Part shown: piece after piece, positions 11,817-21,538 of the stretch
How the letters are laid out: every line of letters starts with the position of its first letter
How positions within the stretch are numbered: the stretch's first letter is position 1
Source: Moniliella sp. 'wahieum'
Lineage: Eukaryota > Basidiomycota > Moniliellomycetes > Moniliellales > Moniliellaceae
Length of the DNA: 64,000 bases
Assembly (NCBI GenBank): GCA_003971905.1
Contig: RSEE01000066.1
Span: 333,583-397,582 of the forward strand
Direction of reading: 5' to 3'
Position numbers and translations under genes: made by a program
The notes under the pieces: model-generated
Told to the model about the DNA's origin: nothing
What the model saw: the letters and a program-made list of their open reading frames with translations, nothing else
Databases searched by the model: none

Positions 11817-12817
11817 TTCCCTACATTCCTCTCCTTCCTTCTCCTCGCCCACCCCGTCCCCTTTCTTACGGCGCATTAGGTACGGTATGGCGGGCGGGAC
11901 GGACGCGTTGTTTCGACATCCTTTCTTTGTTTTTCTGACGACCATACTCACGCTCATAGCTTCGTCAAGTCTTTTGCTGTACGACACGTATATATGCCAT
12001 TTCGTTGCACTGCCTATAACCTCTCCCTGTTTGTTGAGGTACACACACACCCTCCTTTAGTATAATACTGTGTGTGCTCTAACAGTAGTAAGATAGAGCC
12101 CAGGCAGGATGGATATCGATAGAGGGCCGCTTGCTAATTACCATGATCCTCGCCGCTTCAAGAGGGGAGCGAAGTGTACCCTACGCTTCGCTCTCTGCAC
12201 CTTGATGGCACTGAGGATCATGGCGCCGCAAACCTGGAGGGGCACGGCTGCAGCCCAGCGCCAGTGGAGGAAGCTGCCTTGCCCCCCCGTCCCAGATGCT
12301 CCTGCGCTGGTACAGCTGCCTTCGATGTTGTCCCTATTCTTCCTCATGCGTCCATCTGTCCACAGCCCCTGCAAGGCACACCCATGGAAGATGGAGAGTA
12401 TCCTCCTCTGTCATGCATGGCAGAGCCACCGGCCACCCCAGGTGTGCCGTGCCAGGCCAGTTCGCCCATTAGGCCAAAATGACGTCCCACCGAGCTTGGT
12501 CGCATCGTTTACCTCACACTCTGCGCGCGCGAAGCAAGCAGTGCCTCTGAGGGAGACTGCTTACGTGCCCGGAAGCCGGCAGTATCCGTTAATTAACGTT
12601 TCATCCCCCGCCGCTCCCGCAGTCGACAGGCGTCGCAATTTCACTGCCGCCCGCGTCCCTGCAGCACAGCGGCAGTAGTGCAGTGCAGGTGTGCTGCGGC
12701 GAATGCGCCCAACGCAACCCTACATCTGCCGCCGCCCCGGCCAGGTCTATTTAGCCCGCTGCGCTAGCTCTCCTCTCCTATTTTCCCCACCAGCGTTCTC
12801 AGTCCGGTCAACCCACA
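11817..12817. other. intergenic region between membrane protein A and eL41
   Basis: No convincing gene. Short ORFs (for example 12109-12678) show no motif. A pyrimidine-rich stretch followed by ATTTCG/TATATA-type sequence around 11980-12070 may belong to the 3' region of the upstream gene. The right end (about 12690-12817) is the presumptive eL41 promoter and 5' UTR, ending in pyrimidine-rich sequence. Confidence 0.4.
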
Positions 12818-13006
12818 AGTACGTCGCCGTCTTGCCCACGCTTGCCGTGGTTCCTATCCCTGGCCCTCCCATCCATCCTATTGCCCTCTGGCACAGAATA
12901 CTGACCCTGGTCGCTTGCGCGTCGCGCAGTGAGAGCGAAGTGGAGGAAGAAACGCATGCGCCGTCTGCGCCGCAAACGCAGAAAGATGCGTGCCCGCTCC
13001 AAGTAA
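12818..13006 (+). CDS. RPL41: 60S ribosomal protein eL41, 25 residues, start codon split by an intron
   Basis: Exon 2 (12930-13006) encodes RAKWRKKRMRRLRRKRRKMR then ARSK and stop. Except for a few conservative changes, this is the universally conserved 25-residue eL41. It begins with TG directly after an acceptor (GTCGCGCAG, ending 12929). A GTACGT donor at 12819 is preceded by an A at 12818, and a CTGAC branch site lies at 12901. Splicing the 111-nt intron (12819-12929) joins A to TG to give the ATG and a 78-nt CDS of exactly 26 codons. eL41 is a small single helix at the subunit interface of the ribosome. It is too short for ordinary ORF calling and overlaps longer spurious ORFs in other frames. 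No frame change is needed. Confidence 0.9.
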
Positions 13007-13804
13007 GCGGCTCGCTACTTTTGCTGCCTGGCTCGATGCACCTCGGGTTGCTCGCCACGCGCTCCTTGTCAAACAGAAAAAAAAAGAAATCCTGCGACGG
13101 GGCCTGCTGCCCCTTCACAGTGCCCCCTGCCCTTTCTGCCTGGACCAGCGGCGAATCGATTGTTGGTTGGCTGCCGCATGGAAGGTGGTTAATGTAGCAT
13201 CTACCTTTTCCACGTATCTCGTGGGCCCTTGGCCTGGGTACCTTGCCTGCGACGCTGTAGGCCTGCAATAGTCTCTTCATCTAGCTCGGGCTTAGCCTGT
13301 CGAGACGCTTCTACGTTGTGAGGTTGAGGACGTTGAGGGTTTCCCCTGTTGGAATCCGGGTGGAGGTGCAGGGGAATCGGGTCGGGAGAACGTATGTTCC
13401 TTCCGTGGTAATATAATGCCGCGGTGGGGAGAGCGGCATGAATAGTATAGGTGTGCGCTAGGAATGTGCGTGTCCACCATGCATTCATCACCATCGCTCC
13501 CCCGACATGCGTGGCTGCCACTTTTTCACACTGGATACCAGGCTAGCCACACCTCTTTCCACACTCTTTCTAGACTCGAATGGAACGGATCTTTTTGGGT
13601 AGCTGATTGCGCGCACATTATTGCAGATGCGCTTCTATAGACACCTTGTCGTTTCACCTGGCATCCATTGGAGAGCGGAGGGTTGCTAGTATCCATACAG
13701 CTGCAGCATATATATGTAGAAACAGATGAGGGAGCACATCGCCAAGGAAAGTTCCGATACAAGCAGTCCATTAACAAAAACAAAGTACGGTGCGATTCCC
13801 AAAA
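13007..13804. other. intergenic region downstream of eL41
   Basis: No gene recognised. It contains the eL41 3' UTR (an A-rich AGAAAAAAAAAGAAA-type tract at about 13074-13087) and, at its right end, an A/T-richer stretch with GCATATATATGTAG at about 13706-13719. The 3' end of the minus-strand hypothetical gene lies immediately to the right. Confidence 0.4.
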
Positions 13805-14374
13805 TTACGGCCGCCTTGCATCAAGCTGAGCGTGTTCCTTCAGTGATGGGCGGTGAGGGTCCAGAGTTCGACCAAAGGCAGTAGAGTCAAGGGGGGAGGA
13901 ACGTGGCCTGGTCTTGTTGGCCTTTGGGCGGCGTGGAGGAGGCGGCAAGGAGCAACGGGCACGAAGTGCTGCCAGTTCCCGTTCGCATGGACGCAGAGGG
14001 TCCAACTCGCCGCCAAACCTCCATGTCCTGGCAGGGGCGGGTGTAGCGGCGTGGAGCGATCCCGATGGGGAAACAGCCGCAGTCTGCTCCCGAGCGGTAA
14101 CACGGTCAAGTTCGGTCCCGAATCGTCGAGGGACCGCTTGAGAGGTACTGGGAAGGACGAGAACCGAGTTGATGGACACGGTCTTTTCGTCCTCCTTGTC
14201 GCAGTCTTGCTCGTCTTTGTCCTCGGCAACGTAGGACACGAGCGTTGCATCGGTCCAGGTGCGAGTCAAGTCCAAGTCCGAGTGGGGGCTCGATGGCGAA
14301 GGCATGGGGGTCGAAGGCGCAAAGACAAAGAGAACGGAGCGCTTTGGAAAGGCGGCTGGTCCGGCACGGGGCAA
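13805..14374 (-). CDS. hypothetical protein with three FG-x-x-LD repeats
   Basis: A 189-residue uninterrupted ORF without a recognised domain. Its C-terminal half carries three related units of about 25-40 residues: RRFGTELDRVTAREQTAAV, WRFGGELDPLRPCERELAAL and TAFGRTLDPHRPSLKEHAQL. Each is an aromatic/Gly pair, an acidic LD, and a charged helix. The N-terminal half is Ser/Pro-rich, then acidic (AEDKDEQDCDKEDEK). Internal repetition with preserved motif spacing argues for a real protein. A promoter with CTATATATATCC (about 14524-14535) lies upstream. The function is unknown and the repeats could be short linear binding motifs. Confidence 0.45.
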   Translation of the reverse strand: MPRAGPAAFPKRSVLFVFAPSTPMPSPSSPHSDLDLTRTWTDATLVSYVAEDKDEQDCDKEDEKTVSINSVLVLPSTSQAVPRRFGTELDRVTAREQTAAVSPSGSLHAATPAPARTWRFGGELDPLRPCERELAALRARCSLPPPPRRPKANKTRPRSSPLDSTAFGRTLDPHRPSLKEHAQLDARRP

Positions 14375-15117
14375 CGGTAGAGGGAGTTGTGCAGGGCATA
14401 CTAGCTTGCAGCAGAGAGACGATAAAAGGAGAAGCGTTGAGGATGCGCGCTAGGGCGGGTGTTGGATGTGATGAGTGTGGTGAAGGTGAGGTGTGGTGTG
14501 GATGTCAGTACGACCAGAGGAGAGTCTATATATATCCAACGAAATCATTTGTTGGATCTTGCTGCCCGCTCAGCAGCGTCTGGCGCGATAAAGTATAGCC
14601 TGGGTGCCTCAATCCATTTTGCGTCGGGGTTAGTAGGCAGGTGTCTGAGTGCATCAGCCCCCGCAGCGCGCACCAAGCAACGCAGCGTCACGCGTCACGA
14701 GCTTTCCATCTCACCTTCGGGTTGGTTGTTGACAGCTTACTTTGACGCGCCGCTGCCCCAGATGTCATGCATGCCGTGTTGGCAGGCGCCCCCACAACGC
14801 CCACGGCCGACCGACGACAAGAGTCACGGTGACTCTGGAGAGTGGGGACGAGTGGCAGGGAGTGAGTGTGGTGAGTACACGGAGTGCGGAGTGGAGTTCG
14901 AGTACGGACATACTGACACTGGAAGCTGGAAGCGCAAGCGCGTAGTCTAGTAGTGGAGGGAGGGACTGGTGCCGGGCGTGGGAGGCTGCCCTGTGGCGGG
15001 GGTTGCAGGCAGCGACTGCGCGTCGTAGCTGCGGAGCAGCACGCCGCGACTGCGCAGCCGCCCCTGCATCGAGCATCGGCGGCAGCTAGGGTTACCAGTA
15101 GCGAGTGACGCCACGCG

Positions 15118-15206
15118 TGACTCATCGAACTCATCGAAGCCATCGATCATCCACCCACACGTCACCGGCGAGCCATCTAGTCATCGAGCTACTACTCATC
15201 GAATCG
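15118..15206. repeat. dispersed ACTCATCGA repeat cluster
   Basis: ACTCATCGA or TCATCGA occurs at least six times in about 90 bp, with GTGACTCATCG and TAGTCATCGAG variants. Another pair lies at 15564-15584. Spacing is irregular, so this is not a simple tandem array. It could be a clustered binding site (TGACTCAT resembles a bZIP site) or a decayed repeat. Confidence 0.45.
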
Positions 15207-15436
15207 ACACCCTTGAGTCATCCCAAGTCAGCCTACGGTTGCCTTCACATCTGTTTACATTACCGAAGAGCTTGACGCTGGGCCAAGAAGCACTGCGCAG
15301 TCTGCTGACCGTCGACAGTCTAATCCTCTGCCGCCCGCCATTTGAGCTACCGCGGATGTGGCTCGTGTGTATCGGCCAACGTCCCTTCAAGCTCCAAGTC
15401 CCTCAGGCCTATACGCCTTACCGCGGCCTTTTTTCA

Positions 15437-15454
15437 TAGATCCGATCGGATCTA
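15437..15454. other. perfect 18-bp palindrome
   Basis: TAGATCCGATCGGATCTA reads identically on both strands. It is preceded by a run of six T (15429-15434) and followed by AGATCT. No coding sequence overlaps it. It could be a dimeric protein-binding site. Confidence 0.6.
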
Positions 15455-16160
15455 AGATCTAAAGCTCGATGCTTTGCCCACCATGCAGCCTTAACAGAGC
15501 TGGCTCCCAAATAGAACCAAGTTACCGTCGTGGATCGGTCGAAGGGGTGGCCCGAGCGGGCATCGAAGAGGTCATCGACTCATCGGGCTGCAGTTGCCTC
15601 TCGATGCCCCGACGCTGCCACAGGCTGCTGTGAGATCCGCGCGTCGAGCTCGAGAAGGAGCCGAGGGCGGGGTCAGGCAGTTTATACAGACCTTACATTG
15701 AATCGCCCCCGTTGTTCTACCACCCGGAGGGCGTTCTACGTTGAGAGCCCATTGATCCCCAGGCCATGTGAGAAGCAGAGTGTGTGCATGCCACCTCATC
15801 AACCAACACGGGGGACTGGCGCTCGCACTACGTTTGCACGTTGGCCGCCAAGAACATGGTAGAAGAAAGTGCAAAAAAGCAAGGGCACAGCGTGCAATTT
15901 AGATCATGCACTACCGTGTGGCGGTGAGTGCCCAAGGAAGAAGCTGTTGGGGGCAAAAGACAGCCACGGAGCGGGGACAGGCACAAGTGCACAGGCCAAC
16001 GAAAACTGTCCAAGGGGGAATATGCACATCCAACATGGGGTTATACGGGCGGGGTTGGCAATCAATCCAAGAACCATATGAGAGAGTAGTACCAAAAGCA
16101 AGCGTAGGCAGCATGGAAAGATAGCACCCCCCCACCCTCACATCAGCCGAATGCGCCGGT

Positions 16161-16193
16161 GTCGTTGTCGTTGTCGTTGTCGTTATCGTTGTC
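16161..16193. repeat. GTCGTT microsatellite at the 3' end of the SNX3-like gene
   Basis: Five to six GTCGTT units with one GTTATC variant, starting about 20 bp beyond the minus-strand stop codon and therefore in the 3' UTR. Confidence 0.7.
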
Positions 16194-16210
16194 GGTGCCT
16201 GTCCACCCGC

Positions 16211-17632
16211 TCACAACCACTGATTGCGGTCAAACCCAGGGTCCTGAAGGAAGGCACACAGAACCTTGGAACCCGTTTGCAGCAGAGGGTGCCCCGCTAC
16301 TATTTGAATGAAGCGCTCCAGCCCTTCGCGGCGGGTCTCTACCACCTCTTCGCTAAACCGATTGGTAAACACCTTACCGGGAAGCGGGGGGATGTTGACC
16401 CGGGTGCTTTCGCGCTGAGAACATCGCGAAAGTATTCAAAGTCGCTGTAGCGGCGTCGGACGCTGCTGTATCGCATCTTGAACGCCGGAATGTTGGTCTA
16501 CGCACCGACAGCAGAGGTCAGAACAGAACGCCCACAAGCAGGAGGAAAAACGGATGAAATCGCGTACCCTCGTAATGATCTCGTAATCGGTAAACTGCTT
16601 GCGGCCATACCCATGCGTCAACGCATTGCGTACCTCCACTTCCAAAAAGTTCTCCGGCACACTGTACATATCCTCCACGCTCTCCTTCTGCGTCGGCGTG
16701 CTGGACAGACGCGCAAAGGGAGATGAGTAGGCAGCGACGGAAGAGTTGTACTGGTATCACCCGGCAACGTTGTCTGCGACAGACCGCCTGCCGTCGCCGT
16801 CGATGCAAACGCTGCATACGGCGCCGAATTGTGGCTGGCAAACGCACGGTGTGAAGCGCCCCCGGGCACAGCCGTCACCCCTGCTCGCGTCGCCGCCTTG
16901 GACGTAGCAGGAGGAATGTCCCGGTCTGGCTTGGCGTTGGGACCGTGCGAGGCGGCGTGGCCGCAGGGGCAGGCACAACAGGGGCTTGGCGAGGCGGGGA
17001 AGAGGGTCCGCTCGGTTGGGAGGCAGATGTCATCGCTCGTTGCACCGGAGCCCCCAGGCCATCCGAGTCCTGGGCTACACGCGCGGGGGGGAAGGATAGG
17101 AGTGGGCTAAGGACGAGGAGCGCACAGGGGACACTGGAGTATGCGGAGAGGTGGAGCCCCCCGCCCTGCTCAGCGCCGACTGAGACTTGGACTCGTACGG
17201 GGTAGGAATAGGGGCGGAAGGAGCAGGCGCAGGCGTGGTGGTCCAGGCATCGTCGGCCGTGGCAGGACCTTCTTCAAGATCATCGTCGGCCAGGTCGCCA
17301 ACATGTTGCTGGAAGGCAACCGAAGGCAGAATCGGTTTGAAAGGCGTAGTCTGGGCCGGGGGCGGAGCGGGGACCGACGCAGGCAGAGGCGACGCGTTCG
17401 AGCTAAATCCAAATCCACCAGCCTCAGGATCGTCATCGTCATCGCTCGTGGGTGCGCCAAGCGAAAGGCTGGTGAGGCCCGTGGTGAGAGAGGGAGCGGG
17501 AGGAGAAAAGAGCTCAGCGGTGCTCGGCAGGGCAGAGGCCGAACCGAGGCCGAGAGTGGCACTGGACGCAGTGGGCGCGCCCCAGGGCGCATCGTCGTTT
17601 TCGTCGGGCTCAGACTGCCACACGGACGCCAT
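16211..17632 (-). CDS. SNX3: sorting nexin-3-like PX protein with a long disordered N-terminus
   Basis: The C-terminal 150 residues are a clear SNX3/Grd19 PX domain: [32 protein letters not shown], intron (16567-16498, 70 nt), then [60 protein letters not shown] and [13 protein letters not shown]. The RRYSDF arginine, PPLPGK lysine and RREGLERF arginine expected to bind PtdIns3P are all present. SNX3 acts with retromer in endosome-to-Golgi recycling. Upstream, an open frame from the ATG at 17632 ([20 protein letters not shown]) gives about 190 Ser/Pro/Asp-rich residues before another frame shift. Canonical SNX3 is only about 160 residues, so this would be an unusual extension. A missing G near 16415 breaks LERESTR. 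Whether the N-terminal part belongs to the same gene is inferred from strand and continuity. Confidence 0.75.
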
Positions 17633-18524
17633 TGGCAAGGAGGAGGGGGGGGAGAAGGGGGAGGAGGGGGGCGGGGGGAGGCGGCGCCAGCGACCGATGG
17701 ATGGTGTGGGATCAGCCGATCGATCAGCTCCTGTCGGCTCGGTTTGAGTACCGAGTGTTGGGCGGGGGGCGCGTGGAGCAGCCAGAGCGGCTCGGGCTTA
17801 TGTGCTTACCTACGCACACCGAGGCGTCCGCTGCATTTGCCCCACCTCCTTTTCGGCCTCCCGGCGTGCGTGATTACAATGGGGCGGGCAAGGCGACGGT
17901 TGACACTGGCGCTGCCTTAGTATATACCCCCTGCTTTACACACCCAACACGGCGGCTTGCTTCCTCAGGCTGAGGAGGCCTGACCACAGCCAAAAATCAT
18001 GTATGTGTGTCCTCTACGCCCGGGGGGTGGGTTCTGTGCAGGTGCGGGTGACAGTATATAGGCCACGACTCCATCAAACGGAGGGGTAGGAGAGGGCAGG
18101 TATTAATGAGCAGGCAAGTGGGGATGGGGGGGGGTTAAATGAAGCAAGGAAATGGATAACGTGTATGGGCCAGAGGACATGTGATGGAGACCGAATGCTA
18201 GAGAGTGGCAAGGGTGTGCTGGCGCTGGTAGTCTCTCAGCCAGGGGAGGGGGGGTGAGAGAAAAAGCGCAGTAGGTGGTACAGTGCGCACAACGTCATGA
18301 AACAAAAAAATGGTCCTTTTGGAAGTGAGGAAAGAGAGAGGAAACGCAAGTACCAAAACGGCAGGGCCGAGGCATGTCCATGGCATGTGCGAAAAAGAAC
18401 GAGACAGAACAAAGATGTGGAAGGAGGCTTTCCTTCTCCAGCTTCTCCAGGCTGCGCAAGGTAGAAGAGCCAGGATGAGGGAACGGGAGCCAAAAGTTGC
18501 CGTCAAATTCCTGTTGGAGGTTGT
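17633..18524. other. intergenic region between the SNX3-like and GH79 genes
   Basis: Both flanking genes are on the minus strand, so this holds the SNX3-like promoter (left) and the GH79 3' UTR (right). A G-rich stretch (GGAGGGGGGGGAGAAGG, about 17640) lies just upstream of the SNX3-like start. No gene is recognised. Confidence 0.4.
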
Positions 18525-20491
18525 CTACTTGGTACTCTTTTCCAAATTGGGCCCAGCCCGGCGCTTGCGGCGCCGGCACAAGAGACAAATGCTTACGGCA
18601 GTCACCGCGATCAGGAACAACACGCCGCACGGAATGGCGACCGCAAGGGCAATGATGGCGCCCGTGGAAAGACCTTTGTGGGTCGACTTGAAGCCAGTGG
18701 TGGCGCTGAACGTAGGTGCTGGGCCGCTGCCGGAACCGCTGGGGTTGTCACCCCTCGGACGAGGTGACGGCCGCACAGCTGGTCTGGTTCACTACCGGGT
18801 TGCTGCCCAGGCGCGAACCTAGGTTGGCCACCAGAGCCGAGCCATCAGGCACACTGATGCTCACCTTGCCCTGCGAATCGACTGCGACGGTTTGGAGAGT
18901 GGTGTTGACCAGGTCGGGCTGGGCGTTGGGCAGCGTTTCAAACGACATGCCGTTCCAGGTAGTGTTTTGCGTTGCGTCCGTACCGGGGGCAGTGAGGTGC
19001 GAAAGGTAAAACGTCTGGCCGGCCAGCGAAGGCAGAGTAAACGAAAAGGATGCGCTGTTGCCCGAGGGAGAGGAGATGTTGCTTGTCTGGGTATTGAGGA
19101 GAGCCAATCCCGTCAAGTCATTGCCAGTGTAGATCGCATAGGCGCCCAGACGGCCGGTGTACCCTGCGGGTGGGTTGGTGGCAATGGAGGCAACACGGGT
19201 GTTGCATTGCGCACCAATCAACTGCGCAATCGCCGCATACGCATAGTAACACGATCGTGGGGAGGCGTGCCAAGAATGGAGATCGGCTGCCACGGCGCAG
19301 AGTAGGAAGTTTGGGTCGAGTGCAGCTGCACTGAACTCACCCCGACAGTGGCGGCATAGAGGAAAAAGTTGAAGGTCCACAGGGTGTTGGCAAACGTGTC
19401 GGAAATCCCCTTGATTCCCTCGGGGCCAATGGAGCCCATCTCACGCAGAAAGTAGGGCTTGCCAGTCACTTTGGCTTGGCTCGCCTGGCTCGCCCACTCA
19501 GTGAATTGAGATGCCGTATTGTCCAAGTTCATGAGCCAGTCTGACGTGATGGCAAAAGGAGAGACGCCGATGTAGTACTGCCCCAGATATGGTCAGGCCA
19601 TCAGTACTCAGTGGATAGAAAGAATAGCACGAGGCTCAGGGGAGGGGGGTACGAACAGTGTAGTCATGTTGATTCCAGCCAGAGATGTAGACACCGTTGC
19701 CGCTCGCCACCCCGTTGGTGTCCTGGACCAGGTTAGCAACGGTACGGGTGACCGTTTTGGTCGGCCGTGGTGGCGGTGGCTGCGACCTCGAAAAAGTCAG
19801 ACGATTTGTTGCGGGGGGCAAGGACACGGGTGTTGATTGCCTGAACACGGGCGATCCATTCGGCTCCGTACTGGGACTCGGTGTAGCCAGCGGGACGGTA
19901 TCCATTTACGACATAGAGGTCCGGTTCGTTGCCAACCTCAAATCCCGACACGGTCACGTTGTGGAGCATGTCGAGCGTCGCAGCTGCCTGCTCGACAATT
20001 CGGTCGATCGCATCGGAGCCATTGTAGGCCAAGTTGAGGCCAAATGTGATGGGGGTGCCCTTCGGAAGGCGGTCGAGCATGGTGAAGAGCTCTGGCCCGT
20101 AGTACCACGAGGCGGTGACAGGAGCCGCGCCGCTGGTGTTGGTTACAAACGCATAGCCGCTAGCCTTGGGACTGTAGAGCATATTGTCGCCCGTGTTGCC
20201 ACCGATGCGCAAGTGACTGGGCACGCCCGTAAGTTCCGCAGGTTGGCGAGACAGCCGTACGTGAGGGGGTTGACCTGGTCTGTGCCGGTAAATGCCTGGA
20301 GGTTGGTGGGCTCAATGCCCATACCAGCATAGGACGGCAAGAGTGTCTGCGAAAGCGTGTTGCCCGCATTGGACGCATTCAGGGCCGGGAGAGCGTGACG
20401 GTGGTGACGCGCTGCGGGCGACCTGGAGGCCGGCGGCGGCCAGGAGCCCAAGTGCCACGCGCGCCAGAGCAGAGCGCCGAGGGTGGCCCAT
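18525..20491 (-). CDS. GH79-family glycoside hydrolase with signal peptide and C-terminal membrane anchor
   Basis: The ATG at 20491 gives MGHPRRSALARVALGLLAAA-type signal peptide. The catalytic region follows: PSYAGMGIEPTNLQAFTG, SHLRIGGNTGDNMLYSP, VSGFEVGNEPDLY (acid/base Glu in GNEPD), GYRPAGYTESQYGAEW, and after a 79-nt intron (19656-19578) YYIGVSPFAITSDWL, then YFLREMGSIGPEGIKG (candidate nucleophile Glu). A beta-rich C-terminal domain resembling the GH79 C-terminal domain follows (about 19200-18780). A single membrane helix at about 18660-18570 is closed by LLCRRRKRR. GH79 enzymes are beta-glucuronidases and heparanase-like enzymes acting on proteoglycan or arabinogalactan side chains. 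The substrate here is unknown. The frame changes near 20395, 20225, 19770, 19235 and 18760. The TM anchor makes it a likely plasma-membrane ectoenzyme. Confidence 0.72.
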
Positions 20492-20670
20492 GAGTGGCGC
20501 GTGCGGGGGCTGCGGTGTGGATGGCTGGGGGAGGGGAGAGGGGGGGGCGAACGGGCGGGAGGTGGTGGTGGTGGCGGTGGCTAGGCTGGGAGGCAGACAA
20601 TGGTGGTGGGCTGAACGTGGCGAAAAGGCGGGAGGGCGCATGTGGGAACGGGGAACGTGACATGGGCGGG

Positions 20671-20694
20671 ACATGTGACCTGTGACATGTGACA
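20671..20694. promoter_or_regulatory. repeated ACATGTGAC element upstream of the GH79 gene
   Basis: ACATGTGACC and TGTGACATGTGACA in tandem, about 180 bp upstream of the GH79 start. The same element appears at 56651-56688 and 59062-59082, upstream of the J-domain and SPA2 genes. Regulatory meaning is inferred from recurrence and position. Confidence 0.35.
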
Positions 20695-20896
20695 GCTGGA
20701 TGTCCCGATGGTCGAAGCTGAAACAAAATGGCCAATGGACTGATTCGATTAATGGCCAGGGACGCGCCCCTCGCAGCGCTGGCTCTTCGGGTGCACCCAG
20801 CTCTAAAATGTCAGCTCCCAAACGCTCCATGCACGGGGGCTGTGCGACCCAACCCTACGGATCGACGATCGGCGGATCCACCTCGTCCATCGCGCA

Positions 20897-20922
20897 CATC
20901 ATGCATCACACATCATGCATCG
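20897..20922. promoter_or_regulatory. double CATCATGCATC element
   Basis: CATCATGCATC appears twice with three bases between, matching the doublet at 8801-8827 in reverse orientation. It lies about 410 bp upstream of the GH79 start. Confidence 0.3.
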
Positions 20923-21538
20923 GCCTCGCTGTGCTGTGCCTTCACCCAGCTGGCCTTTCCGCCGGCTTCCTGCTCCCCGATGCAGGACAAGTGCTAAGCG
21001 ACCAGCTGCTCCGTCTACGCGTAAGGTTCTGCCCGTTGCTGCGTGGCCGCCGGTCTGACCGCACCTTGGCACATTGCCATTTCGATCCTATATACCGCTG
21101 GGAATACGATTGAGAGGGCCGAGCGTTCTGGTCGCTGTATACTGTGCCACGGACGGCATGGACTATCTAGTCTCGGCTTGACAAACTCGCAAGACCGCCA
21201 ACGCGGAACCGTGGATAATCGACACTACACAAGAGGGAATGGGAACTGAGGGGGTAGTGAGAGGAGGAGGTCAAAGGGAAAGGGAACGTGGAGAAGGAGA
21301 AGGGGAAGAAGAAAAGGAGGGGGGGATAAAACGAAGGCCTTCTGCCGCTGGAGGGGATGAAACTCATCCCATAACATGAGGCGAGGTGCCTTCCCCCCTC
21401 CCCCATTCCCCAGCGACGGAAAACGGGACAGAAACGAAACCGAACGAAACCGGACGTTGTTTTTTCAAGAACAAGATAAGAGTTCGCAGTGGGACCGGCC
21501 AAGACGACCAGGTGAGACAGTGGGTGGGGTGGGGGTAC

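Larger units (their letters stand above)
14375..16210. other. long intergenic region with ACTCATCGA repeats and a large palindrome
   Basis: About 1.8 kb without a gene I can support. It contains several copies of ACTCATCGA or close variants between 15118 and 15206 and again at 15564-15584, a perfect 18-bp palindrome at 15437-15454, and a GTCGTT microsatellite at 16161-16193 just beyond the sorting-nexin stop codon. ORFs of 100-160 codons here lack motifs and good codon structure. Confidence 0.4.
20492..21538. other. intergenic region between the GH79 gene and membrane protein B
   Basis: Holds the GH79 promoter. It contains a G/T-rich tract at 20555-20580 (GGTGGTGGTGGTGGC), the ACATGTGAC element, and paired CATCATGCATC elements at 20897-20922. 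The right third (about 21240-21420) is purine-rich (GGAGAAGGAGAAGGGG) and is probably 3' UTR of the next gene. No gene recognised. Confidence 0.4.

Noticed and set aside
15300-15370. tRNA-like GTAGCTCAAATGGC with GCAGAGGATTAGACTG on the minus strand
   Set aside because: It resembles a D-arm and anticodon region, but there is no GGTTCGA box B downstream and the CCGCGG acceptor partner is missing.
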